Source of the DNA: a bacterium | GTDB lineage: Bacteria; Patescibacteriota; Minisyncoccia; Phycocordibacterales; Phycocordibacteraceae | Length of the DNA stretch: 5,104 bases | Assembly (NCBI GenBank): GCA_021782685.1 | Contig: JAJXUQ010000023.1 | Coordinates: forward strand, 1-5,104 | Reading direction: 5' to 3' | Shown: positions 1 to 3,999 of the stretch, piece by piece | How the letters are laid out: each line of letters opens with the position of its first letter | Position numbering within the stretch: position 1 is the first letter of the stretch | Program-made: the position numbers and the translations under genes | The notes under the pieces: generated by a model | The model's database searches: none | Told to the model about the DNA's origin: nothing | What the model saw: the letters and a program-made list of their open reading frames with translations, nothing else

Positions 1-62
1 CTCGCTGCTAATGAGGCAGGGGAGAAATCCTCTCGTGGGTTCAAATCCCACCGTCTCCGCCA
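1..62 (+). tRNA. tRNA-Ser(GCT), 5' part outside window
   Basis: This is the 3' portion of a serine tRNA reading AGC/AGU codons. The window opens inside the 5' strand of the anticodon stem. The loop at 5-11 (CTGCTAA) carries anticodon GCT at 7-9, and the 3' strand TGAGG (12-16) pairs back on CTCG with one G-T wobble. A long class II variable arm follows: GGGGA (19-23), loop GAAA, TCCTC (28-32). The T arm is GTGGG, loop TTCAAAT, CCCAC (35-51). The 3' acceptor strand CGTCTCC (52-58) is followed by discriminator G59, as expected for serine tRNAs, and an encoded CCA (60-62). The 5' acceptor strand and D arm lie before base 1; the missing acceptor strand should read GGAGACG. Confidence 0.96.
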
Positions 63-80
63 GGAGTTTTGGAAAAGAAA

Positions 81-101
81 ATGAGCAAGAAACAACCTTA
101 A
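81..101 (+). other. possible 6-codon leader ORF before the Nudix gene
   Basis: ATG at 81 opens a six-codon frame (MSKKQP) that stops with TAA at 99-101, two bases before the Nudix ATG at 104. A weak purine-rich stretch (GGAAAAG, 71-77) lies just upstream of this ATG, whereas the Nudix ATG has no Shine-Dalgarno sequence of its own. The arrangement would allow translational reinitiation. So short a frame arises easily by chance, so this is only a possibility. Confidence 0.15.
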
Positions 102-103
102 TT

Positions 104-619
104 ATGGAAAAATTTGGACCGGATTTTGAAAGTAAAGAAAAATTAAGAGACGCGACACTTGTCTTTTTGATTAGAAAGTCTCAAGAAAAATCGGAGATCT
201 GTTTGGCTATGAAAAAACGGGGGTTCGGCGTGAATCGTTGGAATGGCGTTGGCGGTAAAGTTGAAAAAGATGAGTCCATAGGCAGTGCGGCAGTGCGAGA
301 AGCGCAAGAAGAAATCGGGGTAAAAATTAAACACATTGATAAATGCGCGGAATTATCATTTTACTTTCCGCATAATCCAGCATGGAATCAAAAGGTCCAT
401 GTTTATTTTTCTGAAATTTGGGACGGGGAGCCGAGCGAGAGCGATGAAATGAAACCGCAATGGTTTACCAATCAAGAAATACCTTTTGATACCATGTGGC
501 CAGATGATGAGTTTTGGATTCCAGAAGTATTATCTGGCAAGTTGGTGAGAGCCAGTTTTATTTTCGGTGAAGGTGATGTGATTCAGAAGAAAGAGATTCA
601 GATCGTGGAAGACTTTTAA
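104..619 (+). CDS. MTH1/NUDT1-like Nudix hydrolase (oxidised purine dNTP diphosphatase)
   Basis: Predicted 171-residue cytosolic enzyme that hydrolyses oxidised purine nucleoside triphosphates such as 8-oxo-dGTP to the monophosphate, keeping them out of DNA. The Nudix box spans residues 51-73: G51, E57, then R65-E66 and the metal-binding E69-E70. The usual bulky residue after RE is A67. Outside the box it resembles human MTH1 closely: MKKRGFG (36-42), RWNGxGGKV (45-53), ESDEMxPxWF (112-121) and MWPDDxxW (131-138). From remembered human MTH1, T18, K37, F41, N47, W132, D134 and D135 match its base-recognition pocket (T8, K23, F27, N33, W117, D119, D120). ATG 104 was chosen because the frame further upstream runs back into the tRNA. 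It leaves about 10 more N-terminal residues than human MTH1. No clear Shine-Dalgarno is present. The gene is much more AT-rich than its neighbours, suggesting transfer. Family assignment is firm; substrate is inferred. Confidence 0.93.
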   Translation: MEKFGPDFESKEKLRDATLVFLIRKSQEKSEICLAMKKRGFGVNRWNGVGGKVEKDESIGSAAVREAQEEIGVKIKHIDKCAELSFYFPHNPAWNQKVHVYFSEIWDGEPSESDEMKPQWFTNQEIPFDTMWPDDEFWIPEVLSGKLVRASFIFGEGDVIQKKEIQIVEDF

Positions 620-640
620 CTAATCTTCTGTCTCTGTATT

Positions 641-814
641 TTAGAGCGCGCCCGTCGCTTTCGCGAGCTTGAACCCTATATAGATACCCGCGAATCCGCC
701 GATCGCGCTCCACAACGTATAAGAAAAGAAGTCGCCATTCCAAAAATACGGCAGAATGCTGCCGACGGTCGATCCGACTATCATCCCGCCCCAGATAAGT
801 GATTTGCCGTTCAT
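641..814 (-). CDS. 57-residue two-helix glycine-zipper membrane protein, function unknown
   Basis: I do not recognise this gene. The minus strand from ATG (814-812) to TAA (643-641) encodes 57 residues with two hydrophobic segments, about 6-24 and 33-50, joined by a short loop containing the only acidic residue, D28. Each helix carries a perfect GxxxGxxxG zipper: G10/G14/G18 and G39/G43/G47. Tryptophans W8, W25 and W35 sit near the helix ends. Lysines K4, K49 and K52 put both termini in the cytoplasm, predicting a helical hairpin that packs tightly or oligomerises. It is convergent with the Nudix gene (21 bp between stops) and divergent from the phosphatase gene. There is no Shine-Dalgarno sequence before the ATG. 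Codon use is GC-rich like the surroundings, which supports a real resident gene. It broadly resembles Gly-rich mini-membrane proteins such as GlsB/YeaQ, but no homology is claimed. Confidence 0.72.
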   Translation of the reverse strand: MNGKSLIWGGMIVGSTVGSILPYFWNGDFFSYTLWSAIGGFAGIYIGFKLAKATGAL

Positions 815-855
815 GCAAAAATAGTGAGAAGACTACCTATAAGTGTAGCACGTCG

Positions 856-863
856 GTTATACT
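856..863. promoter_or_regulatory. overlapping back-to-back -10 elements between divergent genes
   Basis: In the 58-bp gap between the mini-membrane gene (-) and the phosphatase gene (+), the plus strand reads TATACT at 858-863 and the minus strand reads TATAAC over 861-856. A shared TATA core could thus serve both directions. The plus element lies 9 nt before ATG 873, giving a near-leaderless transcript. The minus element would give a leader of about 35 nt. No convincing -35 box lies 16-18 bp from either, so this rests on the -10 match alone. Confidence 0.35.
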
Positions 864-872
864 GCGAAGGTC

Positions 873-1610
873 ATGCTGCCGCTCCCTATCATCCTTTCCG
901 AGCTCAGGCCGCTTTTTGCCGTCCTGTTCGCGGTCGTCGTCGCTATCCCGATCCTGTTGCTCATGCGGCCACGGCGTTTCTATCTCGTGCGCCATGGCGA
1001 AACGATACTGAACGCGAGCAACATCCGCCAGGGCGCGGACGGCGGACTCTCCGAAGGCGGCAGGCGGCAGGCGGCGCGCGTCGGCCGCTATCTTGCGCGC
1101 TTCGCGGTAAAACGCATAATCGCGAGCCCATATGAGCGCGCGCGGGAAACCGCGGGAATCATCGACCAGTACCTTAACGTCCCCATAATCTATTCGAAAC
1201 TCTTCGAGGAGCGCCGGAATCCGAGCGAGATAATCGGCAAGCGCGGCGACAATCCCGACGTCGCCCGTATCGTCGACCAGATGGACCGGGCATACCACGA
1301 TGACGCGTACCGCTATTCGGACGAAGAGAATTTCAACGACCTGAAGAAACGGGCGCGCCGCGCATTGGCATTCCTTTCCTACCAGCATGCCCGCGAGGTA
1401 TGCGTCGTCACGCACGGCCTCTTTCTCAAGATGTTCGTCGGCTACCTGCTCTACCGCAAACGCCTGCATGCCGCTGATTACGCGAAGCTCTCGTTCTTTA
1501 ACGCTTCGGACAACGCGAACGTCACCATCTGCGAATTTCATCCGTGGAAGCTGTTTTCGAAAACGCGCGGTTGGGAGGTCGTAAGCTACAACGAGACGCC
1601 GGAAAAATGA
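873..1610 (+). CDS. membrane-anchored histidine phosphatase (phosphoglycerate mutase-like)
   Basis: A 245-residue protein of the histidine phosphatase superfamily (PGM/SixA/CobC-like), which hydrolyses phosphate monoesters through a phosphohistidine. The catalytic core is complete. R40-H41-G42 (YLVRHGET) holds the nucleophile, followed by N47 and Q53-G54. R89 lies in SPxxRAxxTA (85-94), E112 is the likely proton donor, and the second histidine is H181 in VVTHG (178-182). Residues about 14-31 are hydrophobic and followed by RPRR, so a single N-terminal helix should hold the catalytic domain on the cytoplasmic face. ATG 873 is the only in-frame start after the TAG at 846-848. M31 would give a soluble form, but it too lacks a Shine-Dalgarno sequence. 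Family is certain. The substrate cannot be told: a sugar phosphate, nucleotide, protein phosphohistidine or lipid-linked phosphate are all possible. Confidence 0.92.
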   Translation: MLPLPIILSELRPLFAVLFAVVVAIPILLLMRPRRFYLVRHGETILNASNIRQGADGGLSEGGRRQAARVGRYLARFAVKRIIASPYERARETAGIIDQYLNVPIIYSKLFEERRNPSEIIGKRGDNPDVARIVDQMDRAYHDDAYRYSDEENFNDLKKRARRALAFLSYQHAREVCVVTHGLFLKMFVGYLLYRKRLHAADYAKLSFFNASDNANVTICEFHPWKLFSKTRGWEVVSYNETPEK

Positions 1611-1647
1611 AAATACCGCGACGCGGAGCGCGTCGCGGTATTTTCAT
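1607..1647. terminator. bidirectional intrinsic terminator
   Basis: Arms 1607-1624 and 1630-1647 form a perfect 18-bp stem with a 5-nt loop (GGAGC). The GC-rich upper half (CCGCGACGC) is flanked by an AAAA tract on one side and a TTTT tract on the other, so in either direction the RNA hairpin ends in a U run. It lies between the convergent phosphatase and groEL genes, ends both transcripts, and overlaps the phosphatase stop codon (TGA 1608-1610). Confidence 0.9.
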
Positions 1648-1665
1648 ATCCGAGCAATTTGCTGC

Positions 1666-3300
1666 TTAGAATCCCATCCCGCCCATGTCGCTCCCCTGCG
1701 GCATATCTTTCTTCGGTTCCGGAATGTCGGCTATCGCCGCTTCGGTGGTGAGAAGGATCGCCGCGGCGGAAATGGCGTTTTCAAGCGCCATGCGCGGCAT
1801 CTTCGCCGGATCGACGATACCCGCGGCGAGCATGTCGTCAACGACCTCGTCCGTAAGCGCGTTGTAGCCGGCATTCGCCTTCCCCGATTGCACCTTCGAG
1901 ACGATGACCGAGGCGTCATCCTTGCCGGCATTGATGGCTATCTGCGCGAGCGGTATCTCGAGCGCCTTCACGACAATGGCGAATCCCGCCTTTTCGTCGG
2001 CACCCATCTTCCCGTCGTGTGCGGCAAGTTTCTTCGCTATCTTCGCGAGCGTCGTGCCGCCGCCGGGAACGATACCTTCCTCGATAGAGGCTTTCGTCGC
2101 TTTCACGGCATCGTCTATCTTGTCTTTCAGGTACTTCATCTCGGTTTCGGTTGCGGCGCCGACTGAAATGACCGCGACGCCGCCGGAAAGCTTCGCGATA
2201 CGCTCCGCGAACTTTTCCTTATCGAACTTCGATTCGGTGAGTTCCGCCTGTGCGGTGAGCTGGGCAACGCGCGCGGCGATATCCGCCTTTTTGCCCTTGC
2301 CGCCGACGATGGTAGTCGAGTCCTTGGTCGCCACTACGCGCGCGGCCCTGCCGAGCATGCCGAGCGTCGCGTTTTCGAATTTTATGCCGACCTCGTCCGA
2401 TATGACCTGCCCGCCGACCACGGTAGCGATGTCTGCGAGCAGCTCCTTCTTCCGATCGCCGTAGCCCGGCGCCTTCACGGCAAGCACGCTGAAAGCGCCA
2501 CGTAGCTTATTGACCACGAAGGTCGCGAGCGCGTCGCCTTCGATGTCGTCGGCGACGATGACGAGCTCCTTCTTCCCCGACTGCGCGACCTTCTCAAGGA
2601 GCGGCAGGATCTCTTGCACGTTGCCGATCTTCTTATCGGTAAGAAGGATGAGGGCATCCCTCATTTCGGCTTCCATGCGCTCGGGGTTCGTGACCATGTA
2701 CGGCGAGACGTACCCCTTGTCCAGCTGGAGGCCTTCCACGATATCGTACGACAGCTCGGTTCCCTGCGACTCCTCGACCGTGACCACGCCGCTCGTCCCG
2801 ACCTTCTCCACCGCTTCGGCGATGATAGAGCCGAGTACTTCGGACTCCGCCGAGATCGAAGCGACTTGCTTCACCTCCGCCTTTCCGCTGACCGGCTTCG
2901 CCATCTTCTTGAGCTCCGCAAGCGCGGCGGCCTTCGCCTTTTCCATGCCGTTCCGGATCATCATCGCGTTTGCGCCCTTCATGACGCGCGAGAGCCCTTC
3001 TTCGACGAGCGCCTCAAACAGCACGACCGAGGTCGTAGTGCCGTCTCCGGCGGTGTCGTTGGTCTTGCTCGCCACCTCCTTCACTATTTCCGCCCCCATG
3101 TTCTCGAACCTGTCCTTGAGGGAGATCTCTTTCGCTATCGAGACGCCGTCGTTCGTGATGCGCGGACCGCCGTAGCTCTTCTCGAGCACGACATTGCGCC
3201 CCTTGGGACCGAGCGTTACCTTCACCGCGCGCGCAGCCTGCGCAATGCCTTTCGCAAGGCTCTTCCGCGCGTCTTCCGAGAAAAGAATTTGTTTCGCCAT
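1666..3300 (-). CDS. groEL: 60 kDa chaperonin GroEL
   Basis: Complete 544-residue group I chaperonin (E. coli has 548). It forms the double-ring folding chamber that binds and, with GroES and ATP, encloses unfolded proteins. The equatorial ATP site is seen in VTLGPKGRNV (28-37), ITNDG (48-52) and the GDGTTT loop (85-90), with D86 as magnesium ligand. The apical domain starts near residue 190 and keeps GYxSPY (196-201) and the ALATxVVN helix that binds substrate and GroES. M202 stands where E. coli has F204. The second intermediate and equatorial parts include the DDA motif with the catalytic aspartate and EEGIVPGGG. The C-terminal tail is short, with one GGM repeat ending in GMGF. It lies 39 nt behind groES in the same operon. 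No Shine-Dalgarno precedes the ATG; a TATAAT lies 14 nt upstream. No frameshift is seen. Confidence 0.99.
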   Translation of the reverse strand: MAKQILFSEDARKSLAKGIAQAARAVKVTLGPKGRNVVLEKSYGGPRITNDGVSIAKEISLKDRFENMGAEIVKEVASKTNDTAGDGTTTSVVLFEALVEEGLSRVMKGANAMMIRNGMEKAKAAALAELKKMAKPVSGKAEVKQVASISAESEVLGSIIAEAVEKVGTSGVVTVEESQGTELSYDIVEGLQLDKGYVSPYMVTNPERMEAEMRDALILLTDKKIGNVQEILPLLEKVAQSGKKELVIVADDIEGDALATFVVNKLRGAFSVLAVKAPGYGDRKKELLADIATVVGGQVISDEVGIKFENATLGMLGRAARVVATKDSTTIVGGKGKKADIAARVAQLTAQAELTESKFDKEKFAERIAKLSGGVAVISVGAATETEMKYLKDKIDDAVKATKASIEEGIVPGGGTTLAKIAKKLAAHDGKMGADEKAGFAIVVKALEIPLAQIAINAGKDDASVIVSKVQSGKANAGYNALTDEVVDDMLAAGIVDPAKMPRMALENAISAAAILLTTEAAIADIPEPKKDMPQGSDMGGMGF

Positions 3301-3314
3301 ATTGTAAGGAATGG

Positions 3315-3320
3315 ATTATA
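3315..3320 (-). promoter_or_regulatory. candidate -10 element (TATAAT) before groEL
   Basis: A perfect TATAAT on the minus strand ends 14 nt before the groEL ATG, inside the 39-nt groES-groEL spacer. If used, it would start a groEL mRNA with a leader of about 8 nt, in addition to readthrough from groES. No -35 box sits at 16-18 bp; TTGAAG (3348-3343) is 22 bp away, which is too far. A chance match in an AT-rich spacer is possible. Confidence 0.35.
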
Positions 3321-3339
3321 CCGTTTCGTTCGCGAATAA

Positions 3340-3645
3340 TTACTTCAAGATTCCGAGAATGTTGGATTCCGAGAGGATGTAATATTCCTGCCCCTCGACC
3401 TTCACCTCGTCATAGCCATATTTCGAAAAGAGAACCGTGTCGCCCTCCTTCACCTGGAGCGGGATGCGCTTGCCGTCTTCATACTTGCCCGGGCCGACCG
3501 CGACCACCTCTCCCTTGGCCGGCTTCTCCCGGTCTACCGTCTCGGGAATGATAATGCCTGACGCGAGCGTCTTCTCGCCCTCCTTCTCCGAAGGCTTCAC
3601 CACAACGCGATCGCCGAGCGGAACGAGTGAAAGTTTCTTTGTCAT
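3340..3645 (-). CDS. groES: 10 kDa co-chaperonin GroES
   Basis: 101-residue lid protein of the GroEL chamber. A heptamer caps the GroEL ring in the cytosol. The sequence opens with LxPLGDRVVVKP (residues 6-17), the family's N-terminal signature. The mobile loop that docks on GroEL follows (about 19-37), with the hydrophobic tripeptide III inside SGIIIPET. Then come the GEVVAVGPG strand, GDTVLFSKYGYDEVK and a C-terminal strand ending ILGILK. ATG 3645 is preferred to the in-frame ATG at 3714, because the extra 23 residues have no counterpart in GroES and cover the likely promoter region. First gene of the groES-groEL operon and divergent from secG. No Shine-Dalgarno sequence precedes the start. 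No CIRCE (HrcA) operator is recognisable upstream. Confidence 0.98.
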   Translation of the reverse strand: MTKKLSLVPLGDRVVVKPSEKEGEKTLASGIIIPETVDREKPAKGEVVAVGPGKYEDGKRIPLQVKEGDTVLFSKYGYDEVKVEGQEYYILSESNILGILK

Positions 3646-3654
3646 GCCGTTCTT

Positions 3655-3662
3655 GATATATA
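3655..3662 (-). promoter_or_regulatory. candidate start-proximal -10 element of groES
   Basis: The minus strand reads TATATATC over 3662-3655, ending 9 nt before the groES ATG. Used as a -10 (TATATA or TATATC), it would give a near-leaderless groES mRNA. An AGGACA about 18 bp upstream is a poor -35. It competes with the more distant TATACT at 3695-3690. Confidence 0.25.
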
Positions 3663-3689
3663 AACGAATAATTCCGCACTTGTCCTGCG

Positions 3690-3718
3690 AGTATAGAGAA
3701 ACTACAGTCCACAAGCAA
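3690..3718 (-). promoter_or_regulatory. candidate groES-groEL promoter
   Basis: On the minus strand, TTGCTT (3718-3713) and TATACT (3695-3690) are separated by exactly 17 bp. The -10 matches consensus at five of six positions and the -35 at three of six. Transcription would start near 3683, leaving a leader of about 38 nt before groES. The -35 is embedded in a small inverted repeat (3710-3724). Confidence 0.4.
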
Positions 3719-3724
3719 GTTGTG
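3710..3724. repeat. inverted repeat CACAA-N5-TTGTG in the groES-secG divergent gap
   Basis: CACAA (3710-3714) and TTGTG (3720-3724) are perfect inverted arms around GCAAG. The repeat covers the putative -35 of groES and lies between two divergent genes, where an operator would be expected. Five-base arms are short enough to occur by chance. It does not match the CIRCE consensus. Confidence 0.25.
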
Positions 3725-3747
3725 CCCGCCCGCCGCCTATGGTAAGG

Positions 3748-3753
3748 TATACG
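3748..3753 (+). promoter_or_regulatory. candidate -10 element for leaderless secG transcript
   Basis: TATACG lies 6 nt before ATG 3760, so a transcript initiated about 7 nt after it would begin at the start codon itself. There is no recognisable -35 box 17 bp upstream. If ATG 3739 were the true start, the element would lie inside the gene and mean nothing. Confidence 0.25.
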
Positions 3754-3759
3754 GCACAG

Positions 3760-3999
3760 ATGGAGGCACTCGTATCGGCACTACCGTATGCGGAAATCAT
3801 CCTCTCAATACTCCTCATCGTTGGCATCGTGCTCCAACAGCGCGGCGCAACCTTGGGCGGAGCCTTCGGAGGCGATAATTTCGCATCAACCTTTTATAAG
3901 CGCAGGGGCGCCGAGAAGTTTTTGTTCAACGCAACGATTGGTATCGCGGTTCTCCTCGTGCTTGCGGCGATAGCGAACTTCCTTCTGTCGGGATTATGA
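3760..3999 (+). CDS. secG: preprotein translocase subunit SecG
   Basis: 79-residue inner-membrane subunit that associates with SecYE and aids SecA-driven protein export. It has the standard SecG plan. TM1 (about 8-26) ends in LQQRG, then comes the conserved Gly-rich cytoplasmic loop with LGGAFGG (32-38), then a basic stretch (KRRGAEK, 47-53) and TM2 (about 56-76). ATG 3760 is chosen because family members start only a few residues before this hydrophobic helix and a TATACG lies 6 nt upstream. ATG 3739 would add seven residues and also lacks a Shine-Dalgarno sequence. It is divergent from groES. Its TGA overlaps the ATG of the next gene (ATGA, 3996-3999), implying coupled translation with the binding protein. 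Confidence 0.95.
   Translation: MEALVSALPYAEIILSILLIVGIVLQQRGATLGGAFGGDNFASTFYKRRGAEKFLFNATIGIAVLLVLAAIANFLLSGL

Noticed and set aside
35..62. tRNA 3' end as an attachment site (attL) for an integrated element
   Set aside because: No second copy of the tRNA 3' end is found in the window and no integrase gene is present, so an att site cannot be supported.
11..103. Extension of the Nudix protein to the ATG at base 11
   Set aside because: Those 31 codons would be read from within the tRNA-Ser and its downstream spacer; the conserved protein begins after ATG 104.
605..633. Terminator between the convergent Nudix and mini-membrane genes
   Set aside because: Only a 5-bp AT-rich pairing (GAAGA/TCTTC) with an 11-nt loop is possible, with no following T run.
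558..818. 86-codon minus-strand frame overlapping the Nudix 3' end
   Set aside because: It overlaps the convergent Nudix gene and is Arg-rich without hydrophobic pattern. The frame at 814-641 gives a coherent membrane protein instead.
837..1541. 234-codon minus-strand frame opposite the histidine phosphatase
   Set aside because: The plus strand carries a full catalytic motif set. The antisense frame has no recognisable domain and runs across the divergent promoter gap.
1888..3339. Several plus-strand open frames (92 to 241 codons) opposite groEL
   Set aside because: They are Ser-, Arg- or His-rich shadows of groEL codons without family motifs, and groEL itself is intact over the whole span.
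3675..3696. CIRCE-like site (GCACTT, 7 nt, GAGT) upstream of groES
   Set aside because: The spacer is two bases short of CIRCE and the outer bases of both arms do not match, so it is most likely chance.
3646..3714. Extension of GroES to the ATG at 3714
   Set aside because: The added residues have no counterpart in GroES, whose conserved N-terminus follows the ATG at 3645.
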